Of a DNA stretch of 64,000 bases, positions 55,101-62,117 are shown piece by piece. The DNA is from Bacillus sp. SD088. GTDB taxonomy: Bacteria; Bacillota; Bacilli; Bacillales; Bacillaceae_C. Under the pieces are notes generated by a model. It was not told the origin of the DNA, made no database searches, and worked only from the letters and a program-made list of their open reading frames with translations. The position numbers and the translations under genes are program-made. The DNA lies in assembly GCF_017355205.1 (NCBI RefSeq), contig NZ_JADIJK010000026.1, forward strand, positions 1-64,000, written 5' to 3'. Each line of letters starts with the position of its first letter. The stretch's first letter is position 1.

Positions 55101-55283
55101 ATTGGAATGGAAGAAGCTAAATTAAACAGCTTATTAGCAGGAAAAGCAAGCCAGAAAACGGGAGTTGGCATTATCAACACCGATCAACGACTAAAACGCT
55201 ACTTTGGCACAGGGCTTCATATTATAAGCACACCAGATATAGGCACAACCGTCACCTTTACGGTCAGTATCCCACCACGTTAA
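52164..55283 (+). CDS. hybrid sensor with two histidine kinase modules and a receiver domain
   Basis: A 1039-residue membrane sensor. A membrane anchor (about residues 5-22) precedes an extracellular GH2-like sugar-binding/7TMR-DISM domain (LDGEWEFYPSELL...VPGRWN, 40-200) and seven membrane helices (210-410). A HisKA domain with His441 (LANTAHEFKNPLHS) and HATPase (IVVADTGIGMD) follow, then a receiver domain with Asp761 (VVSDIMMPQMSGYE). Last comes a second, LytS-type kinase with His852 (QIQPHFLFNVFNS) and its own ATPase (VENAIRHG...VEDDGIGM). No separate response regulator is adjacent. The sugar-binding-like ectodomain beside importer 4 suggests sensing of carbohydrate. Confidence 0.9.
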   Translation: MKNRYILLSLGLFIILLVGARMLWTDSFHDQQHSTIKKGQLDLRDWHGEEDGILLLDGEWEFYPSELLMDDGQSLNVSKNPQQFIQVPGRWNRDLDDKKSTPYGFGSYRLRVHVDSEKDFNYSIRVPSVRSSSEVYVNGRLLSKSGQVGKTKDDYKAKNLPYSTTFTADENGIIEIVVQAANFTDARSGGIARSIKFGTEATIMKEMKLSYMMQLLAAVIFLMHAMYALILFFLGNREKQLLYFSLLVFCIILMNLVSNDEKLFHVLFNIDHEWDFRLANFPITICCYALLQCIKGPWMPPYWRKLFPVYGVVLIGIAIITLFLHTTQIIKLFPLYYLLVGITLTVTIITVFKRLIDNREENTLLLFSLTALIHHFIWEIGWKESGISVVHYPFDKIISIGCFASIWFKGYFNMHAETKELASTLQRMNDQKDQFLANTAHEFKNPLHSILNMSQSVLMREQPALRKESIRELETILSVGQRLTVILNDLLDVESIQAGTPRLQKKVISLEPIVIAVMDMLQFMVEVKSVKFVNQIPEDFPPVMADENRLTQVVFNLLHNAMKYTNEGEITIQAFVKEQKAYIVVADTGIGMDKTMIQRLFHPYEQADFNETMMEGGFGLGLSISKQLIELHGGTLKVSSVLGAGSKFTFSLELADLNAKKKNTEVYRSEQSITRSPSVHHITAAAVDADEMKILASTTDTSQREMDTERLSILAIDDDPVNLQVLESILPAEEFDVITATSGQAALNILDDREWDLVVSDIMMPQMSGYELTRIIRERYSLTELPILLLTARSKSKDIQAGFLAGANDYVMKPVEALEIRTRIKALTTVKQVVQEQLQLEAAWLQAQIQPHFLFNVFNSVAALSEMDLDKMRDLLNELSNFLRSKFQFQHFDEFIPIEEELSIVRSYLKIEQVRFGDRLQVVWEVDEGKEVKIPFLTIQPLVENAIRHGVMKRHSGGKVSICVSIYDTYANITVEDDGIGMEEAKLNSLLAGKASQKTGVGIINTDQRLKRYFGTGLHIISTPDIGTTVTFTVSIPPR

Positions 55284-55517
55284 TACGTTTCTTAGGATTT
55301 TCTAAAAAAGGACTTAGTTTCATAGAAACGAATCGTTCTTCCATTTTCAATCTTAAATAGACTGAGAAATATTAAGTTCAGTGCCTGTCAAATTGAACAT
55401 TAGGGCCCCAGGTGGGGACAGTCAGCAATTAGATTTTGATAGTCTAGAATTTCCCATGATTTTCTAACCCGCAACAACAGGCTAACAACGTAAATCTCGC
55501 GCTGTTAGCCTTCTATT
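55284..55517. other. intergenic region with repeat fragment and hairpin
   Basis: No gene is seen. GGGGACAGTC (55414-55423) is a piece of the palindromic repeat family. GGCTAACA/TGTTAGCC followed by TTCTATTTT (about 55482-55519) can terminate the plus-strand kinase transcript. Confidence 0.5.
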
Positions 55518-56108
55518 TTACACTTTTGATTTAAGTAACAAGAAAATAAAATACGGTACCCCGATTAAGGCGACGATAATTCCAACTGGTAATTCAGCCG
55601 GCAGGACAATGGTTTTGGCGATCAAATCGGCGCAGATGACGAGTATAGCTCCGATGAATCCACTAATTGGCAAAGCAAATTGATGTTTCAAACCAACGAC
55701 TCTCCTGGCTATATGCGGGGCTATTAACCCAATGAAACCGATATTGCCTGATACAGATACTGTAAAATGATATCTAGATTTGGTTCAGTTTTTTCTCCAA
55801 TAGGTTCAGCAACTTTGACGACATCTGTAAACACTTCAGGAAATCGCACTGGCGCCAACAGGGTGTAAGTCCAGTACTAAAGAATCTTCAAATGACTCCA
55901 TCGCCCCTACAATCACGATTCGTTCGGCTTTTTCAGGAATTTCATATTCTTTCCCAGGATGGGTGATGGTCCGCATCTCTTGCTTTTTATCGCTCACTTT
56001 ATCTGTCGAAGCAGCAGTAGCCTCACTTTCTTTTTTACTATCACTGCTGCAACCGACTAAACCTAACACAATAATCAAGGATAAAAATATTGTCCATTTT
56101 CTAAGCAT
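55518..56108 (-). pseudogene. deletion-fused iron-siderophore binding protein / FecCD permease remnant
   Basis: The minus strand starts as a FeuA-type siderophore-binding lipoprotein (56108: MLRKWTIFLS, lipobox GLVGC, then HPGKEYEIPEKAERIVIVGA). It shifts frame near 55836 (PEVFTDVVKVAEPIGEKTEP in another frame) and then passes into the C-terminal part of a FecCD-type permease (GNIGFIGLIAPHIARRVVG to the stop at 55518). The second half of the binding protein and the first part of the permease are lost, so one deletion fused the two ends of a feu-like operon. The system is non-functional. Confidence 0.85.
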
Positions 56109-56195
56109 GATGGTTCCTCCAACGTATCCAATTTTAAGTGGAAATGAAATTCATTCTCAATTATAACTTAAAATTTTTTCCAACAATTAGGGATG

Positions 56196-57233
56196 TTAGT
56201 TATACAGATATTGTTTATTTTTCTCTTTAAACGCGTCATTGTGTGATGAGACTCGAGCATATGCATAGGCGTCTGGCTCGAGGAATTTCTTTGCACTGTT
56301 AATAGCATTGACAGCATCTTGAAAAGCACCAGCGATTAAATTTAACTTACCTTTATAGCTTAAAATATCACCAGCTGCATAAAGTCCGGGAATAGTCGAT
56401 TCCGCTGCTGCGTTGCCTTCCACAAAATAATCATCCTTTAAGGCAATATCTAAATTGCTTTCTCTTATCAACTTTTGATCATGCTGATAACCATGATTGA
56501 CAATAATCGCATCGACTTCTAACCATTCCGTCGTCATGGTTTGATTATTTAATAGTTTGACTGTATGAATCTGCTCATCTTGGCCTAGCAATTCTTCTAT
56601 CTGTGTATGGGTGTAATAATTGATATTGTTTTCTTTCAAACGTGATATTTCTTTTTCATGACCTTTCAGAGATTCACCACGATAAATTAGTGTCACTTGT
56701 TGTGCGATTGGAGCCAGCTCATTCGCCCAATCGACTGCTGAATTTCCTCCGCCAGAAATCAATACCCTCTTATTCTGAAAGTCCTTGAGCCTTTTTACGT
56801 TATAATGGAGATTTCCTAGTTCATATTCATGGGCATTTTCTATATCTAACTTGATGGGATCGACAATGCCTCCTCCTACAGCTAATAAAATTGTTTTTGA
56901 AAAATGGACTGTTGATGAAGTGTGAATATGAAATATCCCAACATTGCTTTTTTCAATGGATTGAACCGTTTCATTTAAAGCAACTGCTGGGGAAAAGGTC
57001 AGGCCTTGTTCAACCATTTGATCAATCAATTGCATGCCAGAAATAGGTGTAACTCCACCAACATCCCAGATCATTTTTTCAGGATACACATGCACTTTAC
57101 CACCAAGTTTTGAATGAGTCTCGATGATTTTGACTTTCATTTCTCTTAGACCGGCATAAAAGGAGGCGAATAAGCCAGCAGGCCCACCACCAATAATCGT
57201 AATATCAAATATTTCTTTATTCGTGTTCAACAA
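56196..57233 (-). CDS. ferredoxin/flavodoxin-NADP+ reductase type 2 (YcgT/YumC-like)
   Basis: Thioredoxin-reductase-like flavoprotein (345 aa) with the FAD motif ITIIGGGPAGLFAS (about 11-24), an NADPH motif VLISGGGNSAVDWA and a C-terminal PGLYAAGDI. The CxxC of thioredoxin reductase is absent, as in type-2 ferredoxin-NADP reductases; the Bacillus YcgT member supports iron release from siderophores. The start is TTG at 57233 behind AAGGAAG. It lies downstream of a Fur-like dyad and a 74-residue gene and upstream of the feu remnant, which supports an iron role. Confidence 0.85.
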   Translation of the reverse strand: MLNTNKEIFDITIIGGGPAGLFASFYAGLREMKVKIIETHSKLGGKVHVYPEKMIWDVGGVTPISGMQLIDQMVEQGLTFSPAVALNETVQSIEKSNVGIFHIHTSSTVHFSKTILLAVGGGIVDPIKLDIENAHEYELGNLHYNVKRLKDFQNKRVLISGGGNSAVDWANELAPIAQQVTLIYRGESLKGHEKEISRLKENNINYYTHTQIEELLGQDEQIHTVKLLNNQTMTTEWLEVDAIIVNHGYQHDQKLIRESNLDIALKDDYFVEGNAAAESTIPGLYAAGDILSYKGKLNLIAGAFQDAVNAINSAKKFLEPDAYAYARVSSHNDAFKEKNKQYLYN

Positions 57234-57245
57234 TCATCTTCCTTT

Positions 57246-57470
57246 CTAGTATTCACTCATTTTTGGAAATAAGAAACGGACAGCTTTTGGAAAATATGTA
57301 ATAAAAAACGAATGCAGATGTTCTCCATTTTCCTCCGTCATCATGGTGATATCGGATGCTTGATGGACAAGTTTTGTTTGTAAAAGTTTATAAGCGATTT
57401 TATTATTAGGAACCATCAATCTTAAAGCGTTGTCACGGTCCTTGCCCCCTTCTGCCTTAAGCACAAACAT
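57246..57470 (-). CDS. 74-residue protein of an iron-regulated operon, function unknown
   Basis: Small protein with a strong GGAGGTG ribosome site seven bases before the ATG and a stop 12 bases before the reductase start. It begins MFVLKAEGGKDRDNALRLM and ends FPKAVRFLFPKMSEY. I do not recognise it; there is no cysteine, no membrane segment and no signal peptide. Its place directly behind a Fur-like dyad suggests a role in iron use. Confidence 0.7.
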   Translation of the reverse strand: MFVLKAEGGKDRDNALRLMVPNNKIAYKLLQTKLVHQASDITMMTEENGEHLHSFFITYFPKAVRFLFPKMSEY

Positions 57471-57487
57471 TCGTCTACACCTCCGTA

Positions 57488-57531
57488 ATTGAGAATCACT
57501 TTCAATTACTAAGTTTATTGAAAGTGATTCT
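57488..57531. promoter_or_regulatory. Fur-like double operator
   Basis: Perfect 17-base inverted repeat TGAGAATCACTTTCAAT / ATTGAAAGTGATTCTCA separated by ten bases, 18 bases upstream of the 74-residue gene start. Each arm resembles the TGAnAATnATTnTCA Fur box of Bacillus, so two dimers could bind. Confidence 0.7.
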
Positions 57532-57569
57532 CATTGTCAATGATTATTTAAGCAATATATTATTTTAAC

Positions 57570-57715
57570 GGTCTTAGGCAGAAGTCTCCTTCCTCAACAC
57601 CTGAAAGATGTAGGTGGGAGATGAATGCTTGCTCTTATATTTTTTATTATTTCACGAACAATTGTTTCTGTATGTGGTATAATAAAAGTGTATCATCATA
57701 TGGAGTTTTGGCGAC
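57570..57715 (+). mobile_element. left end and promoter of a tnpB element
   Basis: A hairpin CACCTgaaagatgtAGGTG followed by GGAGATGAATGC, then an extended -10 promoter TGTGGTATAAT (57673-57683). It resembles IS200/IS605-group left ends and leads straight into the truncated tnpB frame. Otherwise this gap after the Fur dyad holds no gene. Confidence 0.55.
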
Positions 57716-58069
57716 GTGGACGGTATTCAGCGGGACACGTCTCGTCGTAAAAAGAAGAAGGTACGAAACAGAAGAACGAATCAAAAATTATCGAATTGGT
57801 CCTTTGGGAAAGTGTACGACTATCTGAATTATAAGTTAGAGGCGGAAGGGATCCAGATAGACAAACACAATGAAAGCGATACGACGCAACAATGTCCTTG
57901 TTGCTCGAAGAAACGAAAGGTAACTTCGAGAATCTATGTTTGTTCATGCGGATACAGTCAACATCGTGATATACATGGTGCCACCAATTTTTTCACCAAA
58001 ACCTTTTACGGTGAAATCAGAGAACTCGATTTTACCCTGAACCCAACAAAGTATCTACGGATTGCCTAA
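57716..58069 (+). pseudogene. tnpB: TnpB (IS200/IS605 family) C-terminal remnant
   Basis: The last 118 codons of a TnpB-type RNA-guided nuclease (full length about 350-400 aa). A basic helical stretch (KLSNWSFGKVYDYLNYKL) is followed by the zinc ribbon CPCC...VCSCGY and the RuvC-III segment SQHRDIHGATNFFT with its Asp. The N-terminal two thirds, including RuvC I and II, are missing although the left end and promoter are present, so an internal deletion occurred. The GTG opening this frame has no ribosome site. Inactive. Confidence 0.85.
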
Positions 58070-58309
58070 GGCAGGAAGTAGTAGATGGTCTGTTCCGACC
58101 CAGTCAATGGATTGACTGTTGCCAAATCTAGTTGTTGGGATGAGCCCCTGTGACTTGTCATAAAAGGAATGAGTCACCCTCATTTCTTGTTGGGTATTCT
58201 CGACGATTCCCTACTTCAAAAACGGACGTTTTAAGTGGCGGGAGGTTCATTGGCAACACTATGGAGGTGGGCTTCCGATAATATTCTAGAACATTATCGG
58301 GAGGATAAA
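58070..58309 (+). ncRNA. candidate omega-RNA/right-end remnant of the tnpB element
   Basis: In IS605-group elements the guide RNA scaffold is encoded over the tnpB 3' end and ends at the right terminus. The non-coding 3' flank here contains paired GTCAATGG/ATTGACTG segments and ends near GTGGCGGGAGGTTCA (about 58237-58251), which could be the element edge. A further stem CCGATAAT/ATTATCGG follows at 58277-58302. Inferred from position; no expression evidence. Confidence 0.35.
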
Positions 58310-58669
58310 TAAAGCAGTTCATTAACTATTGCTTGATTTGGTATGATAAGATTAATCTGAAAATAAATGCAAATCTCCATTTCATATTTTTATTTAGCGG
58401 AAGGAGATTATTGTTGGGGCATAGCATTGTGTGAGATTCATCAGTATCTAATTTATATAATCAGTGGTGCGAACCTGAAGCTCACATAAAACTCCTAGGA
58501 GATTCGCACCTTCCTACCTTAATTGATTCGTCTCTTGATCTAGCGGGATTAGCAACTACTTGATAGATATATATAGGAATTAGTTACATAATCAGAGCTA
58601 CTCTTATCTCAGGGACTCGCACTTTTTGGTGTGTAAAGCATTGATACACACGCTTGGAAAATGATCGGA
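58310..58669 (+). promoter_or_regulatory. CRISPR array 2 leader
   Basis: Homologous to the array 1 leader over about 350 bases, sharing AGTTCATTAAC, GATTTG-TATGAT, GTGCGAACCTGAAG, an ATTCGCAC complement, CTTGATCTAGCGGG and CTTGGAAAA. GTGCGAA and TTCGCAC form an inverted pair around CTCACATAAAACTCCTAGGA. A repeat-like TCGCACTTTTTGGTGTG lies about 55 bases before the first repeat. Confidence 0.75.
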
Positions 58670-59565
58670 GTCGCACCTTACTTAGGTGCGTGGATTGAAA
58701 TATATTAATGCAGGTGGTGGAACAGGATTCGAAAGGTCGCACCTTACTTAGGTGCGTGGATTGAAATAAGAAAAAGAAAGACAACTTAGAGGTTTTACAA
58801 GTCGCACCTTACTTAGGTGCGTGGATTGAAATTTAAACGAAGTATTGGTGCTTCTGTTAAGGACCATGTCGCACCTTACTTAGGTGCGTGGATTGAAATT
58901 TGTCATACGAATGTCATATGATCGCCACTAATAAGTCGCACCTTACTTAGGTGCGTGGATTGAAATCACCCCAAATGTGGGAGGAGGCCCAAGATAAAGA
59001 GTCGCACCTTACTTAGGTGCGTGGATTGAAATTGATGTTTTTCCATGTATTTGTGAAAAAGTTAGCCAGTCGCACCTTACTTAGGTGCGTGGATTGAAAT
59101 TTTTAGACAACGATAAGGGGGCATCATTTATGTGGTCGCACCTTACTTAGGTGCGTGGATTGAAATCACCCCAAATGTGGGAGGAGGCCCAAGATAAAGA
59201 GTCGCACCTTACTTAGGTGCGTGGATTGAAATTGGAACATCCTCACTCCACGAGATTAACCCACTAGTCGCACCTTACTTAGGTGCGTGGATTGAAATAA
59301 ATAAAGGGGGAATCCAAATGAGACAAAAAGGACGTCGCACCTTACTTAGGTGCGTGGATTGAAATATCCCTTCCGTTCCCAAACGATTAAATCGCCTTAG
59401 TCGCACCTTACTTAGGTGCGTGGATTGAAATTTTCAGCTTCAATACGTTTGTCTCTCTCGTCTTTTGTCGCACCTTACTTAGGTGCGTGGATTGAAATTT
59501 TAAAGCAGGTTTGGCATTAAGTTTTGCCAAAGCGTCGCACCTTACTTAGGTGCGTGGATTGATGA
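58670..59565 (+). CRISPR. CRISPR array 2, type I-C-like, 14 repeats / 13 spacers
   Basis: Fourteen 32-base repeats beginning GTCGCACCTTACTTAGG and ending GTGCGTGGATTGAAAT, with 13 spacers of 33-36 bases. Repeat starts are 58670, 58736, 58801, 58868, 58935, 59001, 59069, 59135, 59201, 59267, 59334, 59400, 59467 and 59534. The last repeat has lost its 3' AAT. The stem CGCACCT/AGGTGCG with loop TACTT differs from array 1 by two compensatory pairs. Spacers 5 (58967-59000) and 8 (59167-59200) are identical. The leader lies on the left. No cas genes are present in the window. Confidence 0.98.
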
Positions 59566-59589
59566 TGTACCTATATTCATAAAACTCCC

Positions 59590-59621
59590 GCTACACTCCT
59601 CACGAGTGTGCGAATTGAACT
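59590..59621 (+). repeat. degenerate CRISPR repeat beyond array 2
   Basis: Thirty-two bases (GCTACACTCCTCACGAG, then TGTGCGAATTGAACT) align without gaps to the CRISPR repeats. They resemble the array 1 repeat in the stem region, and nearly all differences are C/T or G/A transitions. A 24-base interval separates it from the last array 2 repeat. Confidence 0.65.
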
Positions 59622-59959
59622 TTACATATAGTTTACTGATTAGGGATGTATATATAATAATCCTCGTAGTAGAGTGCGAGTACTATTATGACCATCATAA
59701 AAAATACGCTACTGAATATAGTGAAAATAAAACCTCCTATTGGAAATATTGGATATTTCATTGCATCCTTTAAAGGAATAACCTAGTATATATAGTAGGT
59801 ATGAAAACAATTGCTCGAAGTCAGAAATGCTAGAATGGTTTAAGTAATCTCTAAAAATTGGTTTTCAAAATGCTTGGAGATATAATTTGCAACTATACTG
59901 ATGCAGATAAATGGTTGTGAGACGAGCATGCTAAAATAGAAATACGGGGGTATATAAAA
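59622..59959. other. intergenic region, nothing recognised
   Basis: AT-rich; no gene, repeat or clear promoter was recognised before the ribosome site ACGGGGG of the phosphatase gene. Confidence 0.5.
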
Positions 59960-60580
59960 ATGGAATTATATTTAATTCGGCATGGAGAATCAGTCGGAAA
60001 TGCGACAGGTAAAGATATTCCTGATTGTGTCTTAACAGAACGTGGAGAAGAGCAAGCAAGGCTTGTGGTCCAAAGTTTAATAGACGCTGAGATTACGCAT
60101 ATTCTTTCTAGCCCGCTCATAAGAGCATTACAAACAGCTCAACCTTTTGCGAGAGCGATAAATAAGCCTATTATCGTAATGAAAGACGCTTATGAAGTGA
60201 GACATCTTGAATCGTGTACGGGAGCAGTATTAAGTGATCTGTTGGAGCAATTTCCAGAAGCGGAGTTTGATGAGGATTTTGAGCCAAATGGATGGCATTA
60301 TAAGGGTAATGAGAATCCCGCGATCATCATTAAAAGAGTAAGCAAAATCGCCAAACAATTGAAAGAATATCATGAGGAAGCTAAAATTGCGATGTTTGCC
60401 CATGGTACGCTGAATCAATATCTTATTAGAGAATTAATCGGTCTATCCGATTCTCAACACGTCCATTTTTATCAAGAAAATACTTGTGTGAATTGGTTCA
60501 CGATCACGAAGGATTATACGAGGGTGAATAAAATAGGAGATATCCATCATTTGCAGGGGCTTGCCAATGTAAGTAGATGA
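59960..60580 (+). CDS. histidine phosphatase family protein (phosphoglycerate mutase-like)
   Basis: Member of the histidine phosphatase branch (206 aa) with the catalytic phospho-acceptor His8 in LIRHGESVGN and the second His148 in MFAHGTLNQ. Also visible are the conserved SSPLIRALQTA and a likely acid in the EVRHLESCTG region. Such proteins include cofactor-dependent mutases and broad phosphatases; the substrate cannot be told. It is monocistronic, with a terminator downstream. Confidence 0.88.
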   Translation: MELYLIRHGESVGNATGKDIPDCVLTERGEEQARLVVQSLIDAEITHILSSPLIRALQTAQPFARAINKPIIVMKDAYEVRHLESCTGAVLSDLLEQFPEAEFDEDFEPNGWHYKGNENPAIIIKRVSKIAKQLKEYHEEAKIAMFAHGTLNQYLIRELIGLSDSQHVHFYQENTCVNWFTITKDYTRVNKIGDIHHLQGLANVSR

Positions 60581-60998
60581 AGTGAGTAAGGATTATTGCC
60601 ATATGTTTTGAGGATAATCTCCCAGTTAGATTCGTTATTAATGTAAGAATGGAGAGCTATTAGATTTTGAGATGACTTAAAATCTGATGGCTCTTTGTTT
60701 AATCTTAGTAAATGTCTCTTTCTAGCAATATAGAGGGGACTGCCTTTGTAAGAGGATCATTGTATGTTCAAACAAGTTTGACAAAAAAAGGGTAAATTTT
60801 GCTCATGCTAGTTCTAGGTTTAACTCCAATGAAGCCTATGTTGACAGGACCTACGAAGTTGCTTCAAGAAGAATCTTCAGTATATACGGACAAACCATGA
60901 TATTTATCATGGTTTGTCTGTGACATCTATGCCTTTTATCGCTTTTTCCCTGCTTTTATAATTAGGAGAAATGATAGCGAGAAAGGTGACGTGAATCT
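60581..60998. other. intergenic region between phosphatase and desaturase genes
   Basis: A terminator stem AGAGCTATTAGATTTT against AAAATCTGATGGCTCT followed by TTGTTT (60653-60700), then a perfect dyad at 60889-60918 (listed separately) in the desaturase promoter region. No gene is seen. Confidence 0.65.
60889..60918. promoter_or_regulatory. perfect 14-base dyad upstream of the desaturase gene
   Basis: GACAAACCATGATA and its exact complement are separated by two T residues, about 80 bases before the des start. There is no T-run after it, so it is more likely an operator than a terminator; the DesR regulator encoded downstream is one candidate binder. Confidence 0.45.
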
Positions 60999-62048
60999 AT
61001 GTCTCAGCTTGATCACCGAAATTTTAAGAAACAAATTGCTCATTATGAAAAGTCCAGTACGAAGAATAGTGTTTGGCAGGTTATCAACACACTTGGTCCG
61101 TTTTGCCTTTTATGGTTTTTAGCGTATAAAAGTCTGTCCATATCCTATTTTCTTACATTTGCACTCTGTATCATTGCATCCGGATTTTTAGTGCGGATCT
61201 TTATTATTTTTCATGATTGTTGCCATGGTTCTTTTTTTAAAAAGAGAAGGGCGAATCAAATTTGGGGTACAATCACAGGAATCCTAACTTTTTGTCCCTA
61301 TGAACAATGGAAACATAGTCACTCCATCCATCACGCTACAAGTAGTAATCTGAACAAGCGTGGTACTGGTGATGTCTGGGTGATGACGGTCGATGAATAT
61401 CTAGCTTCATCTAAATTAGAAAAATTAACGTATCGTTTGTATCGCAATCCGTTTGTGATGTTTGTGCTTGGCCCGATTTATATTTTCCTGATCTCTTATC
61501 GCTTTAATACAAAAAGCGCTAAACCGAGAGAGCGGCGTAATACTTATATTACCAATATTTCAATCGTTGTGGCCATTGTTCTATTATGCTGGTTAGTCGG
61601 TTGGCAAGCATTTTTGTTAATTCAAGGCCCGATTTTTTTCCTTTCTGGTTCACTTGGAATTTGGCTGTTTTATGTTCAACACCAATTCGAAGATTCTTAT
61701 TTTGAAAACCAAGATAACTGGGATTTTGTTAAAGCCGCTATGGATGGGAGTTCGTATTATAAGCTTCCTAAAATCCTGCAGTGGTTAACGGGTAATATTG
61801 GTTTCCACCATATCCATCATTTAAGTCCGAGGATTCCAAACTATTATTTAGAAGAAGTGCATAATAATCACAAGCCATTACAAGAGGCAACAACCATTAC
61901 ACTTTCAACAAGCTTGCGTTCTCTTCGTTTTCGCTTATGGGATGAAAAGCACAAGCGGTTTATTGAATTTAGAGAAATAAAAAATGTGATTAATAAAGGG
62001 AAGGAAGATAAACTACCTATCTCCGCTCCATCGGTTAAAAATTCATAG
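60999..62048 (+). CDS. des: membrane fatty acid (delta-5) desaturase
   Basis: Acyl-lipid desaturase (349 aa) introducing a cis double bond in membrane phospholipid acyl chains to restore fluidity in the cold. The three histidine boxes are complete: His72-DCC-His76, His108-SI-His111-His112 and His270-His271-I-His273-His274. Paired membrane helices lie around 30-75 and 165-230. It is followed by desK and desR, as in Bacillus subtilis, where DesR-phosphate activates des. The ATG follows GAAAGGTGACGTG. Confidence 0.93.
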   Translation: MSQLDHRNFKKQIAHYEKSSTKNSVWQVINTLGPFCLLWFLAYKSLSISYFLTFALCIIASGFLVRIFIIFHDCCHGSFFKKRRANQIWGTITGILTFCPYEQWKHSHSIHHATSSNLNKRGTGDVWVMTVDEYLASSKLEKLTYRLYRNPFVMFVLGPIYIFLISYRFNTKSAKPRERRNTYITNISIVVAIVLLCWLVGWQAFLLIQGPIFFLSGSLGIWLFYVQHQFEDSYFENQDNWDFVKAAMDGSSYYKLPKILQWLTGNIGFHHIHHLSPRIPNYYLEEVHNNHKPLQEATTITLSTSLRSLRFRLWDEKHKRFIEFREIKNVINKGKEDKLPISAPSVKNS

Positions 62049-62057
62049 AAGTTTACG

Positions 62058-62097
62058 AGTTCCTTTGTGATATGATGACAAAGGAACTTATTTTATT
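62058..62097 (+). terminator. rho-independent terminator between des and desK
   Basis: Eleven-base perfect stem AGTTCCTTTGT/ACAAAGGAACT (62058-62068, 62078-62088) followed by TATTTTATTT. Confidence 0.85.
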
Positions 62098-62117
62098 TGG
62101 GATATGAGGGTAAAGAG

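Noticed and set aside
58584-58784. Minus-strand frame at the start of CRISPR array 2
   Set aside because: Composed mainly of repeat translations (STHLSKVR); no ribosome site.
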